DNA of 64,000 nucleotides from Thecamonas trahens ATCC 50062 (taxonomy: Eukaryota > Apusozoa > Apusomonadida > Apusomonadidae): assembly GCF_000142905.1 (NCBI RefSeq), contig NW_013657633.1, forward strand, positions 45,154 to 109,153, written 5' to 3'. Under the pieces are notes generated by a model. That model saw only the letters and a program-made list of their open reading frames with translations. It ran no database searches and had not been told where the DNA came from. The translations under genes were made by a program, and so were the position numbers. Of this stretch, positions 11,801 to 25,079 are shown piece by piece (position 1 is the stretch's first letter; each line of letters starts with the position of its first letter).

Positions 11801-14800
11801 TCGCCTTGCCCTCGTCGACCGTGAAGTTCTCCTCCACGACGAGCGCAACACGCTCCTCGCCACCGTCGCCGCCCAGGCCGCCGCCCTCAACGCCACCATC
11901 ACCTCCCTCGCCAAGGACATTTCCGCCCTCGAGGACCTTGATGACATCTCGGCTGCCGCCGCCAACGCCGCCACCGTTACCGCCCTCCACCAGGCCATCG
12001 CCGCCGCCCGTGCCGATCGTACTCTCCTCAACTCACGCCAGGCCCTCTTTGAGCTCCCGGTCCTCGACTTTCCGGTCCTCGACGCCCTTGCAGACTCGCT
12101 CGAGCCACACTACGCGCTCTGGCCCATCGCCGCTCAGTTTGCCGTCGACGCCGAGTCGTGGCTCGAGGGCTCGTTCATCAAGCTCGACGCTGCAGCCATC
12201 ACTTCGCGTGTCGAGTCGTGGTCGCTCGCCGTCAACCAGCTCTACCACCACAAGTTTGGCTCGTCGCCCGGCCCGGCCGCCGTCGCTCGTGCCCTCAAGC
12301 TCGCCCTTGACGACTTCCGCTCACATCTCTCGCTCGTCAACGCGCTCCATGCCTACATTGCCCCGTCTGACCGGTACTGGGAGCTCATCAATGAGCGCCT
12401 CGCAGGAGCAGAGACACCGCTTCCGCCGCTCGCCCCCACCCTCAATCTCACCCTCAAGTCGCTCCTCGACGCAGACTACAAGACCGCGCTGCCAGACATC
12501 CTCGCTGTCGCCGAGCTTGCAGGCTACGAGCGCAAGCTCCAGCGCGACCTCGACCGCATGCAGGCTGCGCTCAACAAGCTCACCTTTGACATTTCTGAGC
12601 ACGCCTCGACCCGCGCCCCGGTCCTCCGCAACTCCGAGGCTATCGCCGAGCTGCTGGAGGACCAGCTCATCAAGACGCAGACCATGCGCTCGTCGCCGTT
12701 TATGCACGATGCGCTGGAGCGCTCGCTCACCGCCTGGGAGGCCGCCCTCAACACCACCCAGGAGTTTCTCGACGTTTGCATGACCGTCCAGCGCTCGTGG
12801 CTCTACCTCGAGCCCATCTTTGGCTCCAAGGACATCTTCGCACAGATGCCTGCAGAGGGCAAGGCCTTTGCCAAGGTCGACTCTATGTTCCGCGCGGCCA
12901 TGAAGCGCATGGCAAACTCGCCCGAGGTCGGCAACCTCCGCTCGCGCACCTTTCAGCTCCGCGACTTTCATGCGGCAAACCTTATTCTTGACGACATCCT
13001 CTCCAAGCTCAAAAAGTACCTCGACGCCAAGTGCGCTCTCTTCCCGCGCTTCTTCTTCCTCTCTTCTGAGGAGCTGCTCGAAATCCTCTCGCACACCCGC
13101 GATCCCGACGCCGTCCAGCCGCACCTCAAAAAGTGCTTCGAGAACATCGAGTCGCTCACCGCCGCCCCGCGCCCGCGCCCCGCGCTCGTCCCAGCCTCGG
13201 CCACCGAGCTCTCACCGCCGCCTTCGCCATCGTCCCCGTCGTCGCCTGCCTTGCCCCCCTTCGCCGCCCCACCATTCACCCACATGGTGAGCTCCGAAGG
13301 CGAGTCGGTCCCGCTCCTCCCGCCGGTCGTCCCGTCGACATCGGTCGAGTCATGGCTCTCCGACCTCGAGACTGCCATGCGAGCCGCCGTCAAGTCGCAG
13401 CTCGCCCTCTCACTCGCTGCCTCGCCATCGCCGCGCACTGAGCGCGCCGCCTGGCTCCCCCACTGGCCCGGCCAGATCGTCCTCGCCGTCGCCAACATCA
13501 TCTTCACCGAGGCCGTCGAGTCGGCGCTCGCCGTCCTGCCTACCCAGCGCGACGCACTCGCGCCGGTCATTGCCGCCGCCGCCGCCAAGCTCACGGAACT
13601 CATCGACCTCGTCCGGAGCGCCGAGCTCTCGCCTTCGCTCGCCATAACGCTCCAGGCCCTCGTCACACTTGACGTCCACCACCGTGACGTTCTCGCCGCC
13701 CTCGACACCGCAGACTCGCCTTCGTTTGTGTGGGATACCACCCTCAAGTCTTATTACAACTACGATGCTTCCGAGCTCACCATCTCTATTCTCGCCGCAT
13801 CGCGGAGCTACGGATACGAGTACCTCGGCAACACTTCGCGGCTGGTCATCACCAACCTCACCTCGCGGTGCTACGCCACGCTCATGATGGCGCTGCACTT
13901 TAACCTCGGCGGCGCGCCGCAGGGCCCGGCAGGGACCGGTAAGACCGAGACGTGCAAGGACCTCGCCAAGGCGCTCGCCAAGCAGTGCGTCGTCTTCAAC
14001 TGCTCTGAGGGCCTCAACTACAAGGCCATGGGCAAGTTCTTCAAGGGCCTCGCCTGGGCCGGCGCCTGGGCTTGCTTTGACGAGTTTAACCGCATCGAGC
14101 TCTCGGTCCTCTCGGTCATTGCCTCGCAGATCCTCACCATCCAGCACGCCATCCTCCTCAAGCGATCGCACTTTTCGTTCGAGGGCGACTACATTGCGCT
14201 CGACCCGTCGTGCGCCATCTTCACCACCATGAACCCGGGCTACGCTGGCCGCACCCATCTGCCGGACAACCTCAAGGCGCTCTTCCGCCCGGTCGCCATG
14301 ATGACGCCCGACTACGCCGCCATTGCCGAGATCATTCTCGTCTCCTTTGGATTTGCTGACTCGCACACGCTCGCCGCAAAGGTCACTGCCACCTTCCGCC
14401 TTGCCTCGGAGCAGCTCTCGTCTCAGCACCACTACGACTTTGGCCTCCGTGCTGTCAAGGCCGTCCTTGTCGCCGCCGGCGCGCTCCACGCCGCTGCCCG
14501 CACTGCAGGCCCACCGTCGGCCTCGGTCGAAGCCGCTATCGCCCTGCAGGCGCTGCTCGACTCGAACATGCCCAAGTTTACCTCGGACGACGCCCTCTTG
14601 TTCCGCGGCATCGTCTCCGACCTCTTCCCGGGCCTGGCCTCGGCAACAGCGTCAAGCAAGGCCCCGGGCTCGGCTCTCGCGCGCGCCCTCCGCGCCACCA
14701 TGGCTGCCGCCCATCTTGCGCCATCGTCGTTCATCGTCTCCAAGGCGCTGCAGCTCCATGAGACCACCGCGCTTCGCCATGGCATCATGCTTGTGGGCGC

Positions 14801-17800
14801 ATCGGGCTCCGGCAAGTCGACTGTGCTCAACACCCTAGCCACCACCCTCACTGCATCAGGCTCGCACGTCTCGGTGGCGGTCGCCAATCCCAAGTCGGTC
14901 TCGTCGGCCCACCTTTACGGCAAGCTCGACCTCGAGACCCGCGAGTGGTCCGACGGCATTCTCTCCCAGCTCGTCCGCGCCGCCGTCCGCGGCCCGGCAG
15001 ACACCTCGCACTGGATTGTGCTCGATGGGCCGGTCGACCCTGTGTGGATCGAGTCGCTCAACACCCTCCTCGATGATAACAAGAAGCTCTGCCTCTCGTC
15101 GGGCGAGATTGTCAAGCTCACGTCCAACGTCACCATGCTGTTCGAGGTCGACTCGCTCGCGGCTGCCTCACCGGCCACCGTCTCGCGCTGTGGCATGGTC
15201 TATCTCGACGCTGCCGACCTTGGCTGGCAAGTCCTCACCGACAGCTATGTGGCGACCCATCTCCCTCCTGCGCTGGCCTCCGCGACTCATCTGGTTGCCC
15301 GCATCAAGGCACTTGTCCACTCGCTCCTCTCTCCGGCGCTTTCGTACGTGGCCGCCGCCTCGCCCGACGCACTCGCGCCACTCGATGCATGCCTTCAGAC
15401 TCAGCTGGCGCCTGCGCCCAACGCGCTTGTGAGCTCGTTCCTTGGCCTCTTTGACGCTCTTCTCTGCGAGTGGCGCGACGAGAGCCACAGCACCATTGCC
15501 GAGCGCGACCGCAAGACCTGGATCGAGTCGGTATTTGTCTTTGCCCTCGTCTGGTCGCTCGGCGCTGCCTTTGCCTCGGCCTCAGCACGGACTGCGTTCT
15601 CCGACTTTGTCCGCTCGCTCACCGACCCGTATCGCGGCGGCGGCGGCGGTGGCGGCTCTAGCGGATCCGCGGCCACGGGCGGCCAGGCACAGGGCGGCCC
15701 GGCTCTGGTGCGGCCGTTCCCTAACGACGGCACCGTTTATGACTACGCCTTTTCCAAGGGCGCCGTCCGCTGGGTCTCCTTCCTCACCGCCGCGCAGGAC
15801 GAGCTGCTCTCGGCAGCCATTGGTCTTGTGCCCCACTCGCTCTCACCCGATGAGGCGTCGGAGGACCAACTCTCGTTCCGCGACATCATTGTGCCGACTC
15901 CGACGACGATTGCCACCTCGTTTGTTCTTGCCACCCTGATCGGCTCGACAAGCCCCGCGCCGCTGCCGCGCCGACCGCTGGTGGTGGGCGTGACCGGGAC
16001 CGGTAAGTCGCTGCTGGTTCGGTCGACGTTGGCGCACCTGTCGGCCACCGCGCCCGAGGCTACCGCCTCGCTCGCCATCAACTTTTCAGCGCACACGCCG
16101 GCGTCAGAGCTACTTGCCATCATTGCTGGCCGGCTGACCAAGGCTCGCAAGGCAGTGTACAGCCCTGCGCCTCCGGCCTCGCGGCTGGTTGTTTTTATCG
16201 ACGACCTCAACTTTCCCGAGCCCGACGAGTACGCCTCACAGCCGCCCCTTGAGCTGCTGCGCCAAGTCATCGACTCGGGCGGATGGTACGCCGCGACCAA
16301 GGCCGGCCACGAGTTCCAGACCGTTCTGGGCACCTCGTTTGTCGGCGCCATGGGCCCACCTGGTGGTGGGCGCCATGAGCTCTCGCCGCGGCTGTTACGG
16401 CACTTTACCCCTGTGGCAGTGCCGGAGGCCTCGACGGCGACGATGATTGCCATCTTCCGCGCGCTCTCGGACCGCTACGCTACCCGGTTCCCCCACGCAG
16501 TGAGAGCTCAGCTCAATACCCTAGTCTCGGCCTCGGTTGCGCTGTTCAACGCTGTTGTCACCACTTTTCTTCCCACGCCCACCAAGCCGCTCTACGGGTT
16601 CAACCTCCGCGACCTCTCGGCACTCTTTGAGGGCATTCTGGTGTTCGCAGATCCGCGGCCGCTCGATGACTCGCAGTCGGAGCTCCTCGGGCTCTGGGCT
16701 CACGAAGCCTCAAGGGTCTTTGGCGACCGTCTTGTGTCGGCGGCAGACTCGGCAGCATTTTCTGACCTCCTAGCCACCGTCACCCGTGAGCACTTTAAGC
16801 GGCCGCTCGGCGCCGTGATCGACGAGCTCACTTCCCAGACCGACGGCGCGCTGTTGTATGGGCCACTCAACGATGCTGGGTCTTACGCGCGGGTCGCCGC
16901 GCTCGACCATGCGACGTCGACGATGGACGCATTCATTGCCGACGCCGCGCTGACGTACCCCAACGACATGGCGACGTGCATTCTGCATCCGGACGCGCTT
17001 GCCCACGTCCTTCGTGCCTACCGCGTGCTCTCGCGGCCGCGTGGCCACCTGCTCGCGGTGGGCATCGGCGCCGCAGCACAGGCACGACCTCTGGTCCTCC
17101 TCGCTGCTTCGGTCGCAGGCTACAACGTATTCCAGGTCCAGCTCTTCAAGAACTATGCAGTCTCCGACTGGCGCGAGCGGCTCCGTGAGCTCTTCCTCTC
17201 TGCCGGGCTCGGGAGCACGCCGGTGGTGTTCCTTCTCGACGACGCGCAGCTGGTCAACGACACATTCTTGGAGGACGTGAACAACATTCTCAACCACGGG
17301 CTGGTGCCCAACATCTTTGACGCCAGCGACATGGCAACCATCCGGACAACACTCGCCAAGTCGCTGTCAGGGGGACTCGGCGGGCCACCACCAACCACGA
17401 GCAGCGTTGGCGCTGCGGTGCCAGGCACTCCTGTCGGCTCGGCCGCCGGTGGTGGCGCCGGCGTGCTCGGTGCAGGCAACCTTGGCGTCGTCGACGAGAG
17501 TTTCACCGACGAAGACGCGCTGTTTGCGAGTATGGCAACAGCAGTGGCTAGCGGAGGCGGAGCGGGCAGTGGCTCGGGCACAGTGCCACCGGCGGCCGCA
17601 CTCACCAACCGCCAGGCACTGGACATGCTCACAGCGCGACTGCGGGCGAGTCTGCACCTAGTCATTACCCTGTCACCGACGACGACCAGCTTTTCGTCGC
17701 GAATCCGTCGGTTTCCCGCGCTGGCCTCGTGCTGTACCGTCGACGTGTACCACCCACTGCAGCCGTCAGCGCTGCGGACTACGGCTGAGGTCATGCTCGC

Positions 17801-20800
17801 CGACGTGGGCTCGCTCCCGCGCGACGACGTGGAGCCGATAATCAGGGCGATGCTCGCGTTTCACGAGTCTGCGACCGAGCTGGCGCCGTCGTTTGCGACG
17901 GCGACGCGGCGGCAGTACCACGTGTCGTCGGTCACGTTCCGCGAGCTTGTGGGCCTGTTTGGCAAGTTGTACGCCGATCGGCGGGCGTCGCTGACCCGGG
18001 CGCGCGAGCGGTATCTGACCGGGCTGGAGAAGCTTGCCGAGTCTGCGGCGACCATCGAGGTGATGGAGCAGCGGCTGCAAGAGCTGCGGCCGCAGCTGCA
18101 GAGCGCGTCGCGGCAGGTCGACACCCTCCTTCGCAAGCTGACCAAGCAGGCGAGCTCTCTGGCCGAGGCCAAGGCCACGGTCGATGGCGCCGTGGCAGAG
18201 GCGTCGGCGCGCGAGGCAGAAGCCAAGGTCATCTACGGCGAGTGCGAAGACGCGCTGGCAACCATGTACCCGCAGCTGCAGGCGGCCAACGCGGCACTGT
18301 CGCGGCTGAAGAAGAAGCATGTCGACGAGATCCGGACGATGAAGAACCCGCCCGAGGCGGTCAAGGTTGTGATGGAGGCCGTGACGGTTTTGCTGCGGGT
18401 CAAGGTCAAGACCAGCTACGTGAACGGGATCAAGGTGGCGGACACGTGGCGAGCGGCGCAAAAGATGCTCCTCAAGCGCGGCTTCATCAAGTCGCTCCTC
18501 GAGTACGATGCCGACAACATCCCGGAGGCGCTGATGGACCGAGTGCGGGTCATTCTCGAGTCGGAGCACTTTACACTTGAGGCCATCACCCGCGCTTCGG
18601 TGGCAGCAACCTCGATTGGGCTGTGGGTGTCTGCGGTGGAAAAGTATCACCGAGTGGTTCAGCTGGTCAAGCCGCGGCGAAACAATCTCGCGGCGGCCCA
18701 GGCGCAACATGCGAGCGTGCTCGGGCAGCTCAACGAGAAGCGTGCCGAGCTCGACTCACTGGTGGCGCAGCAGGATGCGCTTCAGGCTGAGTACGACGGG
18801 GCTGCGGCGCGGAAGGCGCAGCTGGCCAATGACGTCGATCAGTGCGAGGTGCAGCTATCGCGGGCACAGCGATTGATGTACGGCCTCAACCTGGAGAAGC
18901 AGCACTGGCTTGACGCTGCGGAAGCTCAGGCGTCTGCGCTCTCGCACGTGGTGGGCGACACGCTCCTCGCGGCAGCGTGTGTGGTGTACCTCGGCCCGCT
19001 CACGTCAGAGTTCCGGGCGACGCTGCAGGATGCGTTTGCGTCGTCGCTGAGCGTTGCGGTCTCACCCGACTACTCGCTCTCGAACATTCTCTCCTCGCCG
19101 CTGGAGATCCGGGCGTGGCACTCTTTCGGGCTGCCGCGCGATGCGACGTCGACCCAGTCGGCGCTCATTGTCAGCCTCTCGCGGAACTGGCCGTTTATGA
19201 TCGACCCGCAGGGCCAGGCCAAGGCGTGGATTACCGGGCTTGAGCGCGAAGCCGGACTGGTGGCGGTCAACGCCCAGTCCGAGTCGCTCCTGCTCACTCT
19301 CGAGCGGGCGATGCTGGGCGGCGTGCCGACGCTGCTCTACGGCGTTGGCTCCGAACTGGATCCTGCGCTCGACCCGCTGCTTGCGCGGGCTTGGACTAAG
19401 ATCGGGGCGCGCACCGTGATCCAGCTCGGTGCCGAGCACGTCGACGTCAAGTCCTCGTTCCGGCTCTACATCACGACGTCGCTGCACAACCCGCGGCTGC
19501 GGCCGGAGCTTGCAGAGCTGCTAACGGTGGTCAACTTTGCGATCACGCCGACGGGACTGGCGGACCAGGTGCTCTCGCTCGCGATGTCTGTAGAAGCGCC
19601 GGCGATGGAAGCGCAGAACGAGCAATTGCTGCTGGACTCGGTCAAACTCCGGCAGCAGCTCTCGGCGCTCGAAGACAAGGTGCTCGACCTGCTGTCGACC
19701 TCGCAGGGCAACTTTTTGGAGGACGATGTGCTCATTGAGACGTTGACCGACTCGAAGCGTGAGCACGATCTCCTCTCGGTCAAGCTCAAGAGCGCGCAGG
19801 GTGTGCGGGCGGAGCTGCGGCAGACGCGGTCTGCCTACGTGCCACTGGCGGAGCTTGCGGCCCTCCTCTTTGGCGTGCTCACTGACTTGGCTGCTGTCGA
19901 CCCGATGTATCAGTTCTCGCTTGATGCGTTTACCTCTACCACGGTGGCGACGCTGCGGCGGACGCGGACGAGCGACCCGCGGCACCGGTTGACCGAGTTG
20001 GCGTCGAACCTGCGGCTGGACGTGTTCCGGGCAACGTGTCGGTCGCTGTACGAGCGGCACAAGCTGCTGCTGGCGCTGGTGATGGCGTTCCGGGTGTCGA
20101 CGGCGCCTGTAGTTAGTGCTGCGAGCGAGAGCAAGGCCAGCAACTCGGTGCTCCAGTTTCCGCGGGCGAGCAAGGTGGGGCAAGGTCTCTCGCCGAGCTC
20201 GTCGGTGTCATCGATGGCGTCTGCAGGCTCTGGCGACGAGGCCGGGGCTGGCGCGCGGGGAGCATTTGAGAGTGCCGAGGTGGGCATGGGCGCAGAGCTG
20301 GAGGAAGACGTGGACGTGGCGGCCGCGGCGCGGATGGAAGCCGACGCGCGGCTTCACTTTCTCGCGACCGGCATGGTCGGGCTTTCGTCAGAGCCGACCG
20401 AGTCTGCGAGCGATCTAGCGGCGCAAGTCGCCGAGCTGCCGTTCTTGACAAGCGAGGCTGTGGCGCGTGCGGTGCAGCTGTCGCAGCTGGCGCCGTTTGC
20501 GACGCTGCTCAACCACTTGCACCTCAACAAGCAGTTCTGGCGGGCGTGGATGGCGAGCGGGACGCCGCACAGCATGAGCGTGCCCGGCCCGCTCGGCGAA
20601 GCGATGAGCGCCCTCGACACGCTGTTGCTTGTGCGGGCGCTCAAGCCCGAGGGAGTGGTGCCGGCAGTGCGGCACTATGTGGCCGAAGTGTTGGGGCCGT
20701 CGTTTGTGGAGCCGCCGGCATTTGACCTGGGGACATCGTTTGCGGCGTCGTCCCCGCAGCACCCGATCCTGTTCCTCATCTCGCCGGGGCTCAATCCCCT

Positions 20801-22547
20801 TGACGCGATCACGTCGTTTGCGCACGAGCGTGGTATGGGTCCGGCACTCGCGGTGTACTCGCTGGGCCAGGGCCAAGGTCCGATGGCACAGGCGGCGATT
20901 ACGGCGGCACAGTCCAAGGGCACCTGGGTAGTGCTGCAGAACTGCCACCTGAATCTGGAGTGGATGCCGACGCTTGCGGCGATGCTAGAGGCGACGCCGC
21001 AGGACGTGGCGCCGGGCTTCCGACTCTGGCTCACCTCCAAGTCTGTGGAAGCGTTTCCGGTCTCGATTGCGCTGTCTTCGGTGACGGTGACGCACGAGGC
21101 GCCGGCGGGAGTGCGGGCGTCGCTGCTGGCGTCGTACGGCAAGGTGCAGGACGACATGTTCAACAACCCGGCTGTTGCGAGCGCCGGGCGCGAGGTTGTC
21201 TTCCGTAAGCTTCTATACGGGATCAACGCGTTCCACGCGGTTGTGGTGGAACGGCGCAAGTTTGGCCCGCTCGGCTTCACAATTCCGTACGAGTTTTCCG
21301 AGGCGGACCTCTCGATCTGCCAGCGGCAGCTTGTGGCTGCAATGGAAGAGCCCGGCGCCGACGGGCGGATTCCGTTTGAAGCGCTACACTACCTGGCAGG
21401 TGAGGTCAACTACGGCGGGCGGGTGACGGACGCGCACGACCGTCGGCTGTTGGCGGCGCTGCTGCGGACTTACTTTTCGCGGGAGGCGCTGAGCTCGGTC
21501 GTGCTGCCAGACGAGCCTGGGCTCGCCGAGTATGTGGCTCACATCAAAGCGTTGCCTGCGACTGATGCACCGGCGGTGTTTGGACTCCACGCCAACGCGC
21601 AGCTGACGGCGGCGCGAAACGCGACAAGCGAGCTGCTCGCGGCGGTTGTGGTGATGCAGCCGCGCGACGAGGCAATGCTAGGGCTCTCGCACGAGGAGGT
21701 GCTTGCGCACATTGTGACACGGGCGCGCGAGCTGGTGCCCAGCTCGCTGGCACGGAGTGGACTCCGTGACACGCTGACCGTCTCGTACGATGACACGTTG
21801 ACGACGCTCCTGCTCCAGGAAATGGCCCGGTTCGACGAGCTGCTGGTGACGATTACTGACTCGCTGGTGGAGCTCGACGGCGCGCTGCGCGGCGAGTTCC
21901 TCTTTTCGGCGCGACTGGAGAAGCTCGGCGAGCAGCTGCGGAACCTGGCAGTGCCGGACGAATGGCTGGAGGTGTCGTACCCGACACTGGCAGGGCTGTG
22001 GGGCTACCTGGAAGATCTGGCTGCTCGGGTGGCGGTGCTGCGGGCGTGGGCGCGAGACGGCCCACCGGCGGTGTTTTGGCTCGCCGGCCTCTCCTTCCCG
22101 CAGGCGCTTCTGACTGCGGTCAAGCAGGACTTTGCGCGGTCGTTTGGGGTGCCAATCGACCGCGTCCGGTTCGCTTTCCAGGTCCTTGCACCGGACGCAG
22201 AGCCGGACGAGCCGCCGCCGTCCGGAGTGTATCTCTCGGGCCTCTTTCTCGACGGCGGGCGTTGGGATGCCGGCGCCGGGCAGCTGGTGGAGCAGGTCGA
22301 CGGCGAGCTCTATCCACCGTTGCCGGTCCTTTGGCTCCGGCCGTACGACGTCGACGTGGAGGAGCCGACGAGCCGAGCCACGTACGCGGCGCCGCTGTAC
22401 AAGACAGCGGCGCGGCGAGGCGAGCTCGACACCACAGGGCACTCGACCAACTACGTAGTCTCGGTCGACCTCCCCATCGCAGCAGCGCGCGACGTCGAGC
22501 ACTGGGTCAAGCGTGGTGTGGCGATTGTGGGCCAGTACGCCAGCTGA
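8852..22547 (+). CDS. DNAH1: Axonemal dynein heavy chain, inner-arm DNAH1-like
   Basis: Exon 1 (8852-8887) encodes 12 residues. An 81-nt in-phase intron follows (GTACGC donor, CACTAAC branch-point-like motif, GCCCAG acceptor). Exon 2 then runs uninterrupted for 13.5 kb. One extra G at 9431-9432 breaks the frame; removing it gives RILAYLPLELFDD and a protein of about 4,537 aa. YLPLELFDD...TPDEWL and KRLNLLF near the N-terminus are typical of DNAH1. AAA1 Walker A is GPAGTGKTET (about 13923) with CFDEFNR; AAA2 GASGSGKST (about 14796) with VLDGPVDP; AAA3 GVTGTGKS (15987) with FIDDLNFP. AAA4 has lost Walker A: GIGAAAQAR (17061-17087) replaces the usual GxGGSGRQS. The stalk coiled coil and microtubule-binding domain lie at about 18050-18700, AAA5 at about 19300, AAA6 at about 20760 and the C-terminal domain up to the stop. 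It powers ciliary inner-arm motility. Confidence 0.95.
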
Positions 22548-22738
22548 AACCGGCTTGACGAGCATCTTTATTTGCAAAGTGATGGATAAACATCAATTCC
22601 GAGTCTGACATGGATCCGTCCGATAAGTGGCCACACTTGTCTGTCTTGCCCCCCCCCCCCCCCCCCGCCTCCCGTCCCGTCCCGTCCGCGAGCTTGTTTC
22701 GGCCGAGTCAGTCGACAGCAAATAGCCACAACAAGGAC

Positions 22739-24345
22739 ATGGGTGGTGATGCAGGCCTTGGATTCGGCGCAGCAGCCATTGCCGTCGTCTGCTTTGGTTC
22801 TAACTTTGTACCTGTGAAGAAGTTCCAGACTGGCGATGGCATGTTCTTCCAATGGGTCATGGTAGGTCGCAGTGTGGAGGGGGGCAGGGGAGGGGAGGGG
22901 GAGGGGGAGGGGTGGGGGAGGGGTCGCGTGCTGGAGGTGACCGTGCTGAAGAAATTGCCTGTGACGTGAGGGGAGGGGGGGGGGGGGGGGGAGGGGATAG
23001 AAAGAAGGGACTTATGGTGGGTCGAGGGCGGATGGCGGTATGGACATATGGTCTGTGGGGATTGTGTTGGCTGTGTTGGCTGTGTCGGCTGTGTCGGCTG
23101 CGTTCGGCTGTGTCGGCTGCGTTCGGCTGGGGGGTGGCTGCATTCGGCTCGGACGGGGACTCGGTCACGGGCAATGATGGCCTGGTGATGGGAATGTGGC
23201 GATGAACGGGTGGTGCTCGGGCTCTGGTGATGGACGTCTTTGTTAATGGGATGCGGTGGGGGTCACGGGGGAGGCAACAGTGCGCGGCCATCTTCTGTGC
23301 TGGTGTCTGCGTCAACGCTGTCCGCGAGTCGCCCGAGTTCCACTACTTGGCAATGCTCGGCGGCTTCTTGTGGTGTACAGGCAATCTGTTCTCGGTCTTT
23401 GTCATCCGCGCGGTCGGTCTCGGGCTCGGACTCTGCCTCTGGGGCTCGACCAACCTGATCATGGGCTGGGCCTCCGGCAAGTTTGGCCTGTTCGGCCTCG
23501 ACAAGGAGCCGATTGCCAACCCGGGCCTCAATCTAGTCGGCGTTCTCGTTGCGGTCTGCGCCACCCTCGCGTTTGCGGCGGTCAAGCCCGACCTGTCGTC
23601 AGACGACGAATCACGGAGCCGCGAGTCACGGGGCTCAGGCAACGTGCTGGCGACGGTGGCCGGGCGTGGCTCGGGCGTGGCGCCTGCCGTCGGCGGCCAG
23701 AAACGGATCAACGCGGCGTCGCCCGAGACGGCACTGCTGGCCGGCGTTGCCGACCCGAGCGCATCGCCGTCGGCGGCGTACTACAATGTGGATGAAGAGG
23801 CGCTGTTCGGGTCACCGCGGCCCGGGATGGCAGCTGGCGACGGCGACGAGCGCGACGTCATCGACGCCATGGACCCGTTTCTCCGGCGCGCGCTCGGCAT
23901 TGCCGCCGCGCTCCTCGCCGGCACCATGTTTGGTGTCAACTTTGACCCGCCCATCTGGCTCATCGACCACAACAAGGGCTCCAGCAATGCGGTCGACTAC
24001 GTCTTTGCCCACTTTACCGGCATCTTTGTCACCTCGACGGTGTACTTTCTCGCGTACTGTGCGTACATGAGCAACGCGCCGGTGATCAACCCCAAGCTCG
24101 TCCTCCCGGCCTTTGCCTCGGGCCTCATCTGGGCCATGGCCGACATCTCGTGGTTTGTGGCCAACACCCAGCTCTCGCTTGTTGTCGCCTTTCCCATCGT
24201 CACCACCGGGCCCGGCATCGTGGCCTCGCTCTGGGGTGTGTGCGTGTTCAAGGAGATCCGCGGAACCCGCAACTTTGCCATTCTGGGCGCAGCCTTTCTC
24301 CTTACCATCATCTCGGTCACCCTCATCACCCTCTCGCGCAATTGA
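22739..24345 (+). CDS. TMEM144: TMEM144-like multi-pass transporter, two exons
   Basis: Exon 1 (22739-22861) encodes MGGDAGLGFG...NFVPVKKFQTGDGMFFQWVM; exon 2 (23281-24345) continues CAAIFCAGVCVN. The GTAGGT donor and CAACAG acceptor join in phase 0 for 395 aa. About ten hydrophobic helices and the segments NFVPVKK, GDGMFFQW, WGSTNLIMGW, FGVNFDPP and WFVANTQLSLVVAFPI match TMEM144/DUF1632 proteins, relatives of EamA/GRP sugar transporters. A hydrophilic loop of about 100 residues between helices five and six is longer than in animal orthologues. The substrate is unproven (carbohydrate transport is the Pfam/TIGR-style inference). The ATG at 22739 was preferred to the in-frame one at 22610, whose codons run through a C18 tract just 60 nt after the dynein stop. 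Confidence 0.85.
23066..23140 (+). repeat. GGCTGTGT/GGCTGCGTTC tandem repeat in TMEM144 intron
   Basis: Short imperfect direct repeats of GGCTGTGTTGGCTGTGTCGG type, G/T-rich on the sense strand, lie within the intron 22862-23280. The same intron contains a G14-16 run at about 22977-22992. Confidence 0.8.
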
Positions 24346-24429
24346 ACACGCACCGAGAGCCGCCGGCACCACCGGTACAACACAACAGCGTCCGATTTAA
24401 TGACGCGCCCCAGCTGCGGAGGCTATCGC

Positions 24430-24814
24430 CTAAAAGCCCACGTCATCTTCGTCGTCGGCAAAGACGTGCGAGTAGAGCAGGACCGAAGTGTAGAAGAGGA
24501 CGCCGCCGGCCACAGCCATGACCATGGCCGGGACTTCGATGGCGTCGACATGAGCCAGGGTCATGGGCAGAGCAAGACCGGTGACAACGATGGCGCCAGT
24601 GAGGAAGAATCCCGAGTCTTTCCACCCGTTGCGGCCCTCGTCGAGCGAGAATCCCGAGGACGAGCCACGCTGGCAGGCGCCACAGAGGAGATTAGGCAGC
24701 GGAGCAAAGCCAAAGGCGACGATGACGACCATGGGCAGCCAGTTGCGCCAGATGACGCATGAGAGGACCACAAACAGCAGAGAGAGGGCAATTAGCGATG
24801 CAAGGATGATCAAC
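24430..24814 (-). CDS. VPS55: Vps55/LEPROT-family endosomal membrane protein (3' exon; 5' exon not resolved)
   Basis: The exon begins after a CGTCCTCAG acceptor at 24815-24817 and encodes 127 residues: LIILASLIALSLLFVVLS, FAPLPNLL, FFLTGAIVVTGLALPM, VPAMVMAVAGGVLFYTSVLLY and an acidic tail DDEDDVGF. Four helices with an xPxPN motif between the second and third, and the FFLTGAIVVTG segment, match Vps55/LEPROT (OB-RGRP), which acts in late endosome-to-vacuole traffic and receptor sorting. At about 127 aa plus a short first exon, the size fits (family about 130-140). The first exon should supply two bases before G-TTG; candidates upstream lie in CAC/poly-C repeats (24830-25150) and I could not choose one. 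Confidence 0.75.
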
Positions 24815-25007
24815 CTGAGGACGGAGAGAGAGAGTGTGTGTGTGTGTGAGTGTGAGTGAGGGGGGGAGGGGGGAGGGGGTGGGGGTGGGGGAGGGGGAGA
24901 GGGGGGGCGTACTCTGTGTGTGAGGGGGAGAGGGAGGAGGAGGAAGGGGTGGGAATGAGGGAGTATGTGAGTATGGATGCGGTACGGGTGGTATGGGTAT
25001 GGGTATG

Positions 25008-25079
25008 GTGGTGGTGGTGATGATTGATGTTGGTGGTGGTGATGGTGGTGGTGGTGATGGTGGTGGTGGTGGTGGTGGG
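25008..25079. repeat. (GTG/CAC)n microsatellite
   Basis: Imperfect GGT/GAT trinucleotide repeat on the plus strand, followed at 25110-25190 by C-rich sequence. It lies in the probable first intron or 5' region of the Vps55 gene. Minus-strand frames across it are translations of the repeat. Confidence 0.85.
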
